From assembly GCF_963678635.1 (NCBI RefSeq), contig NC_087066.1, positions 20,925,996 to 20,989,995 on the forward strand: a stretch of DNA of 64,000 nt, read 5' to 3'. The position numbers were made by a program, and so were the translations under genes. Below are positions 1 through 9,481 of the stretch, one piece after another. The notes under the pieces were generated by a model, which saw only the letters and a list, made by a program, of their open reading frames with translations, did not search any database and was not told the DNA's origin. The stretch is from Symsagittifera roscoffensis. Its lineage: Eukaryota > Xenacoelomorpha > Acoela > Convolutidae. Every line of letters starts with the position of its first letter. Position 1 is the first letter of the stretch.

Positions 1-592
1 CGGTTAGTGGGAATTTTACAAATAAGCAAATAAAAAAAAAGACAACTAAATTAATTTAAAAGGTTAAAAGGCAGCATAAAGGTTAAAAATCAAAATCAAG
101 GAACAATCTCACCCGAGCTCAGTAGGTTCAGCGGCGCACCACCAGACTTCTCAAGCAAGTTCCAGTTCCCCACCTCCCCACAGAAAGCCACTTGACAGAC
201 CTGTCTCTAAAATCCCTCAGAGGGCGCTCCACATACAGGCACAAACATCAAACATAACAAATCTATTTAATAAGTTTATCACAACAATTAGGCTAAAAGT
301 TGTGATAAACTTTTAGGAAAGGACATTATCGCTCCATCGAAACTCAATTTTCAATCAAATTTTGATTTAGCGTCATTTTGCAGAGGCGGATGTAGTAAAA
401 ATATAAATTATGTTGTCATTTAAAAGCTTGGCATTACAGTCGAGCAAGCTAATATTAATACAATTTCTAACTGCGCGCCATTGTGCGTGTTGTGCAACAC
501 AAAAATGTAGAATAAGGGAATTAATTATTTTTGTTGTCGTTGGAGAAGAAAGAAAACTTGAATTAATGTAATGAGAAGCAGCAGTTTCTACA
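1..592. other. Flank upstream of element E1, no gene seen
   Basis: I see no supported gene here. The stretch is AT-rich and contains one clear inverted repeat: 14-nt arms at 272-285 and 299-312 (AAGTTTATCACAAC and its complement) around a 13-nt loop. The open frames on either strand are short and show no recognisable domain. The last bases before the LTR (594-597, AAGC) match the four bases after the 3' LTR of E1. Confidence 0.6.
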
Positions 593-597
593 GAAGC

Positions 598-1481
598 TGT
601 GCCATTCTGCCAGATGGCACAGCGCAACCTTCCGGCGACACGAAAAAAAACGAATAAAGGCCTTATTAACGAAAAATTATTGCGAAGGAGGGTAGGAATA
701 TTCTAGAATTTTTATTTTTAAAACTTCGATTGAAGAGTGGATATTTCTCAGAAATACAAAAAAGACGGCCATTTTGACGAAAAACGACGAAAAAATAGAA
801 CAACAACAAATATAGTGAGAAATGGTCGTGCGGGAACACGAAGAAAACGGAGTCTCTTATCGTGGCAATAACACACGATACGAACCTTAGCAGTGGATAT
901 TAGTGGAGAAGGAAGCTTCAGTGGGGAAGGAAAATTCCACGGTACCCTGCCGTGCCACAAATTGGAAGAGATAAGAACGTTATCTCAGGAAGATTACGGG
1001 AGCGGAGGCTTGGTCCCCCAGAGACTGTTTTACGTGAAGGGACTATATAAAGCTGACTTTGTAGCTACTTGGATGTCGTAGAATTCTGAATTAACACCGG
1101 TATAATTTGATATTTTAGAATATGAGTAGCTAGAGAGAGGAAAGGGTCAATCCATCTACAATGGATTTAATATAGAACTGTCACACAAAAACATATTAAA
1201 ACAGGTTGTTCGAGCCGTGTTTTTAATAGCAATTACTTAGTCTGAGGATCTGAGACTCAGCTATGTGGTTGTGTTCGCATGTAAACGAAAGCTGATCAAA
1301 AGTCGTTTGACTGATGGCCTAAAAATAGTAACTTTTTACTTAGCTCTAAACAGACCAGAAAATCAACTGGCAAGGTCGAGACGGTGAAAAACGAGTAGGA
1401 TTAAGGTAACTGACAACTGCCAGTCGTTAATAGGTACTTTTTCTACGCTCCGTCGCTGTGTAGTATTTGGGCGAATGTTAC
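598..1481 (+). repeat. E1 5' LTR, first copy
   Basis: The ends were set by comparison with the 3' LTR at 24308: identity starts at TGTGCC and stops after GTTAC(A). It is about 884 bp. It contains a clear TATA box and short antisense and sense ORFs that recur only because the LTR recurs; I do not regard them as genes. Confidence 0.9.
1044..1051 (+). promoter_or_regulatory. TATA box of the E1 LTR promoter
   Basis: TATATAAA sits in the middle of the LTR and is retained in the second copy (2157-2164) and in the 3' LTR (24753-24760). Position and conservation fit the core promoter that starts the genomic RNA. Confidence 0.75.
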
Positions 1482-1494
1482 ATAGACGTTTTTA

Positions 1495-1510
1495 TGGCGC
1501 TCCTGGGTGG
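1495..1510 (+). promoter_or_regulatory. Primer-binding site of E1 (first leader copy)
   Basis: TGGCGCTCCTGGGTGG begins with TGG, as expected for pairing to a tRNA 3' CCA end. It recurs at 2608-2623 and, trimmed by one base, in E2 at 26753. It lies 13 nt after the LTR end, farther than the 0-5 nt usual for Ty3/gypsy. I cannot name the primer tRNA; the implied base before CCA is G. Confidence 0.75.
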
Positions 1511-1710
1511 ACCTGTCAAAGGCATAAGACCATCATGATCAGCAAGCGTTTCAGCGACGAACCCTCCGCTCCGGGCATATGCCCGAGTTAGAGGCCTTAA
1601 TGACCGTTATTGTACTAGGGGGAAGGTGCGTACCCTCCGTCTAGTACTATTTAGCTTTTTAACTTAGTTAACACCGAAAATTTCGGGGGCCGGAGGGTTA
1701 GGTGGGAAGC

Positions 1711-2594
1711 TGTGCCATTCTGCCAGATGGCACAGCGCAACCTTCCGGCGACACGAAAAAAAACGAATAAAGGCCTTATTAACGAAAAATTATTGCGAAG
1801 GAGGGTAGGAATATTCTAGAATTTTTATTTTTAAAACTTCGATTGAAGAGTGGATATTTCTCAGAAATACAAAAAAGACGGCCATTTTGACGAAAAACGA
1901 CGAAAAAATAGAACAACAACAAATATAGTGAGAAATGGTCGTGCGGGAACACGAAGAAAACGGAGTCTCTTATCGTGGCAATAACACACGATACGAACCT
2001 TAGCAGTGGATATTAGTGGAGAAGGAAGCTTCAGTGGGGAAGGAATATTCCACGGTACCCTGCCGTGCCACAAATTGGAAGAGATAAGAACGTTATCTCA
2101 GGAAGATTACGGGAGCGGAGGCTTGGTCCCCCAGAGACTGTTTTACGTGAAGGGACTATATAAAGCTGACTTTGTAGCTACTTGGATGTCGTAGAATTCT
2201 GAATTAACACCGGTATAATTTGATATTTTAGAATATGAGTAGCTAGAGAGAGGAAAGGGTCAATCCATCTCCAATGGATTTAATATAGAACTGTCACACA
2301 AAAACATATTAAAACAGGTTGTTCGAGCCGTGTTTTTAATAGCAATTACTTAGTCTGAGGATCTGAGACTCAGCTATGTGGTTGTGTTCGCATGTAAACG
2401 AAAGCTGATCAAAAGTCGTTTGACTGATGGCCTAAAAATAGTAACTTTTTACTTAGCTCTAAACAGACCAGAAAATCAACTGGCAAGGTCGAGACGGTGA
2501 AAAACGAGTAGGATTAAGGTAACTGACAACTGCCAGTCGTTAATAGGTACTTTTTCTACGCTCCGTCGCTGTGTAGTATTTGGGCGAATGTTAC
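1711..2594 (+). repeat. E1 5' LTR, second copy
   Basis: Near-identical to 598-1481. It includes TATATAAA at 2157-2164 and is followed by a PBS at 2608-2623. This copy is contiguous with the element body. Confidence 0.9.
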
Positions 2595-2623
2595 ATAGAC
2601 GTTTTTATGGCGCTCCTGGGTGG

Positions 2624-5600
2624 ACCTGTCAAAGGCATAAGACCATCATGATCAGCAAGCGTTTCAGCGACGAACCCTCCGCTCCGGGCATATGCCCGAG
2701 TTAGAGGCCTTAATGACCGTTATTGTACTAGGGGGAAGGTGCGTACCCTCCGTCTAGTACTATTTAGCTTTTTAACTTAGTTAACACCGAAAATTTCGGG
2801 GACCGGAGGGTTAGGTGGGAAGTCATGAGCCCGCTTGTCCCAAGGTCCCGGGACCAAAAACAATTAAAGAGAAAGCGTAAAACCAAACAAAAACAGTGTA
2901 TAACCAAGAAAAAGCCAAAAAAAAATTTATTTGAAAACAAAAAAGTACAAAAAACAGTAAAAAATCCAAAAAAAGACCAAAAACAGTAAAAAACATAAAG
3001 TGACAGTTTATATGTTGTTTCCGGACGAGATGTGATCTGACCTTCCTAGTTGTTGTTGTTTCAGATTGATCTATATCATTTCTGATAGAAAGATTGTGTG
3101 TTTTGGTGAAGGGTTGGATACCCTCCCTTGAGTGTAATTTGAGTATTTAAGCACGTTAATGGTGATTTTGCCGGTGACCGGAGGGTAGAGTGGCAAGCTG
3201 ACCGACGTGTTCCACACTCAACAAGGACATCAAGGACAACATCCACAACGACTGTTGGGTATCGTTGAAACAATTTTGGTATCGTTCGGGTACTATTTCA
3301 CCAAAATTTAAGTGGTGGGGGGCACGATTGGCGCGGTCCGATTGTACCCTCCATCGATTACAAATTTCCGAGTTAAGGGTCTTAATTCGGATATTTTGGT
3401 GCAAAGGAGGGTATAGTACTATTTATTAACGACTACTAATAGGTTATTATCCTTATTATATATTACTTATCTCCTAATTGGACCCAAGAAACACCCAAAT
3501 TTCGTCGAAAATTATCGATTTTTGACAAACTATAGACCCCCAAATTTTTGGATATCCGAGCTTTTCCGAACAGCAAAAAGCTTTTACATAGGGAGTAGCT
3601 ACGTAGTTCGATCCCCCTAACTAAAGAAACCGCGTGAGAGAATACTCAGTAGAAGTTGGAAAAAACCAAAATTTTTCGATCAAAATTTCGATAATTTTCT
3701 GAATTTTGTCAATCTGTTTTGGGGATTGAGTTTTTGAGTTTTTAGAGTTAGAGCAATAAAATTTTTTGTGTTAGGAGCGTGCTAGCATAGCGTGCTCGGC
3801 TGCCAGAAAAATTCTTGAGTAACCCTCCGATTAGCTCCGTGGATAGAGCTAACGACTTAAGGATTGGAAAAGGAAGGAATCGGAGGGTCCAAATTTGATG
3901 GTTATTGGCCAAATTTTTGTCTCCAAACCAATTTTGATCCAGTTTTTTGCACTATTCCAGTGCCGTACAGGGCTACTACGCTCGTTTCAATTGTTTTCAG
4001 GCACTTTCAATAGGAATTGTGGAAAAAGTTTCTCAGAACCTATAGGTGGTGAAAAAAGGCCGTTTGGACAAACACGTTTTTGGCAATTTCTCAAAAACTA
4101 GCCAACCGATCGGGATAATTTTGGTACCATAAGTCGACGTTTTGGATCATTTTTCCGGACCGCAACCTTTTTTGGGTTGATAATCTCGGAAAAAAAATTT
4201 TTTTTAGAATTTGTTGGTTCGGAGGGTCCAAATTACAGGTAACCCTCCGAGCGGCAGAAAATTTTATCAAAACACCTTTTTATCCTACTGGGAAGGTTGA
4301 CCGTGTCAGCCAACCTAGTTTTAAGTCAGATGGACCGCTTTTGGAGACTTTATCGCGGTAACATAACCTTTTTTCTTGATTTTTGGGTAACCCTCCGAGG
4401 TAACCCTCCGGAGTCAGCTAAACCCCTTAGCAAACCTCCTTAGTGGAAAACTTCCACCAGATCATCCAAAGAAGTTAAAACAGCCCCCCCATAGAGAATT
4501 TAGCTTGTTTTGACGCTTCCTGAAGTTAATTGAAGGCCCTTCTAAGTGAGGTTCAGAAATTTGAAAATTTTGGAGGTACCCTCCGAAGTAACCCTCCGGA
4601 GCATATTAAGCATATTATTGACCCTCCTTAGTAAATTTAAGGGGACCCTCCGAAGTAACTTGGGTGATTAAGGTACCCTCCGAATTAACCCTCCGAGGTA
4701 GGCTAAGTGTCTTAACAACCCTCCGAAGTAACCAACTGGAGTGACTTAAACATCTTAGCAACCCTCATTGTTAGAAACTTGAGGAAACCTTCTGTGGCAA
4801 TTTGGGAGACGGGAAATATCCATTTAATAAAGATCATATTAGGACATTAGGCGTGTGTATTAGGATCATAGGAACCCATTTTGACCCAGAAATTCGTGAT
4901 CAACTTTGGATTCTAGATCGGATGTAAAAGAAGTACCCGAACAAAAATGTTTTTTGATTGTGATTTTGGTTGTGTGGTTGCCTTGAGCTACTTAATAGGA
5001 AAGTTCGGGCAATCCGGGAACAAAAAAAGAAAGATCTTGGTGAGTGTATTAGGCAAATACACACTCACTTGAGAAGAAAAGTTGTTCCCTACTCTCGTGC
5101 ACTTGGAGCAGTCCGGGTGTGGGAGAGCTTTTTCTTAGACTATAGAAATTTTCGATCAAAAGTTGCCTTGAGCTACTTAGTAGGACAGCTCGGGCAATCG
5201 CAGGGCACCTAAAAGAAGACCTCGGTGGGTGTATTAGGCAAATACACACCCACTTGAGAAGACTGTGTCCTGGGCTTTGTTCTTTCGGATCGTTCCGATT
5301 GAGGGAAGTCTTTTTCTTTAAGACTAAGTTTTATTGATCTGCTTCTGAATCATCACTGCTTTTTATCAAAGATTGTTTGATTTTAACAAAGCAGTGACTT
5401 GATAAATTGTGTGGCGATAAATTGATACTGACGAAAGGTCGCTGTCACCTGTAGGATATTCTTATCTGATTATCGATTGTGTTTTGTGTGTTGATTATAT
5501 CTTGTGAAAATTTTGTGATACTGTTATACTATACAACAGGGTTGAGTTAGCATTATATCAATACTGAGCAGGCCCTGTGTGTGTAACTCTAGCTGAGTCA

Positions 5601-5687
5601 CTAAGATTGTCATTGAGAAACCTAAGAGACACTCTTGATACTTACGAGATCGAAGAGGCAGCGTTAAGTAATTTAACTTGAACTTGT
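2624..5687 (+). other. E1 long untranslated leader with reiterated CCCTCCG boxes
   Basis: This 3-kb stretch between PBS and gag has no convincing ORF. It is studded with ACCCTCCGA boxes, in direct orientation at 3821, 4241, 4389, 4402, 4578, 4590, 4645, 4675, 4687 and 4717, and inverted (TCGGAGGGT) at about 3880 and 4219. The direct boxes cluster between 4.24 and 4.73 kb. A-rich tracts occupy 2860-3000. A duplicated hairpin segment lies at its 3' end. Possible roles (packaging, promoter or RNA structure) are inference only. Confidence 0.7.
4976..5265 (+). repeat. Duplicated hairpin segment in E1 leader
   Basis: Two direct repeats about 185 bp apart each end in a hairpin: arms 5040-5047 with 5061-5068, and arms 5225-5232 with 5246-5253, both with a 13-nt loop. 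The first has GTGAGTGT paired with ACACTCAC; the second has GTGGGTGT paired with ACACCCAC. One A-to-G change in the 5' arm is thus matched by a T-to-C change in the 3' arm, preserving the pair. This supports a selected RNA structure. Confidence 0.65.
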
Positions 5688-5909
5688 TTGCGGTACGTGT
5701 GCATCGCCATTAAATCATACGAATATTGTTTTTTGTCACAAAGCATGCAGCGCAGGGACTCGTTAGGATCGACTACTAAGATTCCCAGGCTGAGCAAGGG
5801 CAGCACGCGAAAATTTAAAACCAGGCGTAGCCAGTCCTCGTTTAGCAGCGCCTCCGACGTGTTTGCCGAAACCGAATCGACTAAAGGTCAACCTCTAGTC
5901 AACCTCTAG
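5688..5909 (+). CDS. Small basic ORF upstream of E1 gag, function unknown
   Basis: This is a 73-aa frame directly upstream of gag. From about residue 21 it is rich in Arg, Lys and Ser, suggesting a nucleic-acid-binding or gag-leader peptide. E2 has a similarly placed basic ORF of 63 aa (29331-29522), and in both elements the following gag frame is shifted relative to it. Sequence similarity between the two is weak. It could be a true small gene, an upstream ORF, or an out-of-frame beginning of gag. The listed start may not be an ATG in vivo. Confidence 0.35.
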   Translation: MRYVCIAIKSYEYCFLSQSMQRRDSLGSTTKIPRLSKGSTRKFKTRRSQSSFSSASDVFAETESTKGQPLVNL

Positions 5910-5917
5910 AGAGCGAA

Positions 5918-8051
5918 ATGAAATTAAGGAGCGAGAAAAACATCGATGGCGATCAAAGGCGGAGCGCCGAAGCCGGAACTGCGACCGAAACGCTCGTGGA
6001 CCCCTTTGACGAAGGAGAACGGACGCTTATTCGACCCGACTTTGAGCCAAGCGAGGACCTCGAGCGGGAGGAAGTCGAGAGGACGGAGGAGACCTCGGAG
6101 CGTTCCGAGGTCGAGCCGCGAGAGGAAGTGTTATTCAAGGGAATGTCCAAATCGGAGACCAAGAGTCATAGGTAGAGGAGAGAAAATTCACATTCAGCTA
6201 ATACCCACTCATCTCTGGCCAAGCAGAGCAACAACGCGATGATGTCGACTATAAGCCCAAGTGAAGAACAACCGGGTTCGAAGGCCAAGAAGAGCTGGAA
6301 GTCTTTGTACGGTGAGCGCATGGCGCCACTACGAACTGAAGGTTTATCTTCCAGTTATGACTATCGGAGATAACCCATCCGGATGTGAACTTCACACCGT
6401 GCCCAAGGAACGACATGAGCAGGAAGGCGTCGTCAGCCTCGCCGACCAGGCCCATGTCAGATGGGATAACGATGGGAGCGTCGTAAACGTTCGACAGATC
6501 GATGACGTCGATGAGCAAGCAAAAAGGCGGTGCGTCATCAAGCACCAGGCTGCAGCCGCAGTTGACCTCATCTTCTTTGGGACTAACCCCGTCATTTGGG
6601 GCCACTGGCGACATAAGTGACATGTTCACTGGCGTAATGAATGGTCTGGATGAACTGAGACGGGACATGACAAAAAGAATAGATCAGGTTGACGAGAGAG
6701 CTCACCAGGGTCGAGAGAATCTGAGAGATAAACTAACGCACGCGAAGTCGCAGGAGAGGGTTGATCAGGCTCAATTGATTCGCAACACCGATCAATGCCT
6801 GGCGGAGAGCCTGGCACAGGCAAACAAGGAGTCACAGGAAAGAGAGGCTAGGATGACGAAAGAGATCGAGCGATTGTTGAACGATCATGATAGTACCTAC
6901 GCCCACACGATGACTAGCCTGGAGAAAAGGTTAGATGCCAAGTCTGACTGAATGATGCGGAAGCTTGACGCGATCCTGAATGGGAGCAATTGGGAGGAGC
7001 GTTCCAACCCAAGGGAGCGCTCACGCCATGCGAATGATGGAGATGGTACGGGCAGCAATGCCAGAGCCCAGCAAAGCTCGAGAACGAACTACGAACCTAG
7101 AAACAAGGAGCGGCCAAGGGCAGCCCCGTCGAGGCCTGGCTGGACGAACCCAGTCCCGCCGGAGGCAGATGCTACCCCGGAGAAAAGGTTGCCAACTGTG
7201 CCACAAGTCAGTTCAGTGTCAGATCTGACTACAATCTCACAGGACACAACGATGTATGCCTCGATGTTTGAGCCTCTGAAGAGATCTCTCGAAACATTCA
7301 TCACCAAACTCTCGAAGTCAACCGAGAGAGGAGAGAGGTCAAGAAGGACACTGAAAAAGCCGAAGTCATATAAAGACGAGTCAGACGGCTGCATTGATAC
7401 TTGGATAGAGGTGATGAAGTTACACTTTGAGGAAGAGAGTCTCTCCAAGAAACAAGAATGCAGCGCGCTAACGAGCAACCTGGAGGGTACTGCACTAAAT
7501 TGTGTAATGGCGAAAAGAGCCAATGAGAGAGACAGCGCTCGCAAGATATTCGACATCCTGCTGAATCGTTTCGGCTCTGGAGTACAAGGGCACCAGGCTA
7601 TGGTGAAGTTCGAAAAGAGGCGTCAAAGAGATGACGAATCCATAGACAAATTTTTGGACGACCTTGAATTGCTTAGGAGGAGAAGCAATCCCGATGAGAG
7701 AATATCCGAGCGAAACTTGGCAATTGCTTCGAACTCATGGACGGAGTAAAGAGTGAGGAGTTGAAGACGATGTTGGCCACACACTTCACCCTTTCACTTG
7801 ACCAGGTACCCACGCCCGATGATTTGCGTATGAAGTCACGCGAATATTTACTCATAAAACCAAGGGCGCAGAACCGTTACAGCAATTATGGTAACTATAG
7901 CGGGACAAACACTGGTGCGAATTCCAGTTGGTACAAACCTCGCGATGACATGGATAAGAGGAGGTCGTGTGCGAATTGTGGTTCGATGGACCATCACGTT
8001 TCCGCGTGTTCTGCATACAAACACAACATGAAGGCAAAAGCCTACGTCTGA
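5918..8051 (+). pseudogene. gag: E1 gag, broken: acidic N-terminus, coiled coil, capsid-like region, first zinc knuckle
   Basis: Gag packages element RNA in virus-like particles. The reading is spread over frames: 5918-6175 (acidic), its continuation after a TAG to ~6372, then 6502-6951 (charged heptad-like helix), an in-frame TGA, and 6952-7749 (basic linker plus capsid-like helical region). A one-base loss near 7735 then shifts the frame to 7737-8051, which holds a CX2CX4HX4C knuckle (CANCGSMDHHVSAC). Two further in-frame stops follow at 8049-8051 and 8058. The capsid-like part aligns closely with E2 30278-31606, which shows where the breaks are. This copy cannot make full-length Gag as it stands. 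Confidence 0.8.
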
Positions 8052-8081
8052 AAAGGCAAATAGTACGTCAGAGGGCTCATC

Positions 8082-9413
8082 ATGAAATATGGTCCGAGGT
8101 GTTTCTTCTGTAATTTGGAGGGACACTTCAAGTCGGATTGTACTCAATTTTGGGATGCAGTGGCGGACGCGAAACATCCCCGCCACGAAGAGGCGCTTTC
8201 GGCTGTCAAGGCCAGTCGAGCACGTCTGATGAACGAGGCCGAGTCTCGGAGGAAGGAGACGATACCGAGCACCTTCACGACCAAAAAGGTAAAGACACTG
8301 CCTGATGAGGTGGTAGCCTCGAACCTGGAGGCAGAGTCGTCTAGCCCACTCAAGGTGGATTACGGCCTGGCGTCAAGGACAGCGCTGCAGAATGTCAAAC
8401 AGGACCCAGCCACGAAAGAAGTGGAGCAAAGGGTAAGATCGGAGCTGGAGAGCACAGATCTTCGGGAAAGTTTTAATATTCTGGGTAAAACGACGACAGT
8501 AGAAGACAAAGAGGAACCCAGGAAACAGGGACTAAAACTGAACGTTATATCTGGGAGAACTTTCGGCATGACGAGGGAGGGGACGAAAATAATGTCCTTT
8601 ATCTCAGTCGCAGGGCACCAGGTGGTCAAGAATTTGAATGAACCATCCGAGATTACACTAGTCCACCTGGACATCTATGCCGACTACCTGAAGGAGAAAG
8701 ATCCCAAACTGGACTCCAGGGCAGTGCGAGCGCTGCTCACAACAGGAGGTCCGAGGCTGATGAAAGTGAATGGACATTATATCGATGTCCATGGCCCTTA
8801 CCCGATTCTAATGAATGTGGATGGCATCAATATCTACACAAAAGCTCACATCACTGATGCGAACGATCAGATTGGCCGGATATACATTGGTCAAGAGGAG
8901 CTGAAGGTTAGACGAATCGGACACAACGCGATGCTCGAACAAGATGCGGCGCACATAGGTTGCGAGGCCGATATAGCCGCACACATGCTGGACGTGCAAG
9001 GCAGACAACTTTCAGTAAAGGGACTGCTAGACACGGGAGCAGTGGTTAGTGTCATGCCAGTCAAAACTTGGACCGACATGGGTTTCGAAAGGTCGGATCT
9101 CATACCGACAAACATCAGGTTGGCAGCTGCCAATCAGGGAGCGATCTATGTGACTGGACGAACCCCGATCATTTCACTGCAGCTCGGAGGAAGACATCTT
9201 TGGATGAGCTTCCTAGTAGTGGAGAATTTGGACGAATCCGATCAGTTCATCTTAGGAAGGGATTTCGTGCGCAACTTTGATGTCACGATCGATCTCAAGG
9301 ACGGGTTGATTAGGATCAAGGATCCTGAGAGAAAGTATGAAAAGAGACCCCTTAATAAGATCTTAATTAACCAGGCCAAGGTGCCGATTTTCTGGATCGA
9401 AAAGTTAGATTAA
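8082..9413 (+). CDS. E1 second zinc knuckle and aspartic protease segment
   Basis: This 443-aa frame opens at the second CCHC knuckle (CFFCNLEGHFKSDC), which binds RNA in Gag. It continues through a Lys/Glu-rich linker into a retropepsin-like domain with the catalytic Asp-Thr-Gly at residues 317-319 and a conserved ILGRDF block downstream. In E2 the equivalent sequence is continuous with gag, so gag and pol were probably one ORF in the ancestor. A frameshift near 9400 and a TAG at 9479-9481 separate it from the RT frame. The active protease would be released as a dimer from the polyprotein. Confidence 0.8.
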   Translation: MKYGPRCFFCNLEGHFKSDCTQFWDAVADAKHPRHEEALSAVKASRARLMNEAESRRKETIPSTFTTKKVKTLPDEVVASNLEAESSSPLKVDYGLASRTALQNVKQDPATKEVEQRVRSELESTDLRESFNILGKTTTVEDKEEPRKQGLKLNVISGRTFGMTREGTKIMSFISVAGHQVVKNLNEPSEITLVHLDIYADYLKEKDPKLDSRAVRALLTTGGPRLMKVNGHYIDVHGPYPILMNVDGINIYTKAHITDANDQIGRIYIGQEELKVRRIGHNAMLEQDAAHIGCEADIAAHMLDVQGRQLSVKGLLDTGAVVSVMPVKTWTDMGFERSDLIPTNIRLAAANQGAIYVTGRTPIISLQLGGRHLWMSFLVVENLDESDQFILGRDFVRNFDVTIDLKDGLIRIKDPERKYEKRPLNKILINQAKVPIFWIEKLD

Positions 9414-9481
9414 AACCAAACCAAGCCGTAGTAGCGACGTTTAGGATGAGGAACTTGAATGAACTCAGCAATGACAGATAG

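Larger units (their letters stand above)
593..2818 (+). repeat. Tandem duplication of 5' LTR plus leader (1,113-bp unit)
   Basis: Unit 1 is 593-1705 and unit 2 is 1706-2818. By eye the units differ at about three positions (near 933, 1158 and 1690). Each unit contains a full LTR and its PBS-bearing leader. The junction falls at the short identity GAAG(C), found both just before the first LTR and at the end of the leader. That suggests a microhomology-mediated tandem duplication that is much younger than the LTR-LTR divergence of the element. Confidence 0.9.

Noticed and set aside
748-2194. Repeated 70-aa (minus) and 62-aa (plus) ORFs within each E1 LTR copy, seen again at 24458-24670
   Set aside because: They recur only because the LTR is repeated, overlap each other on opposite strands and cover the promoter region; no domain.
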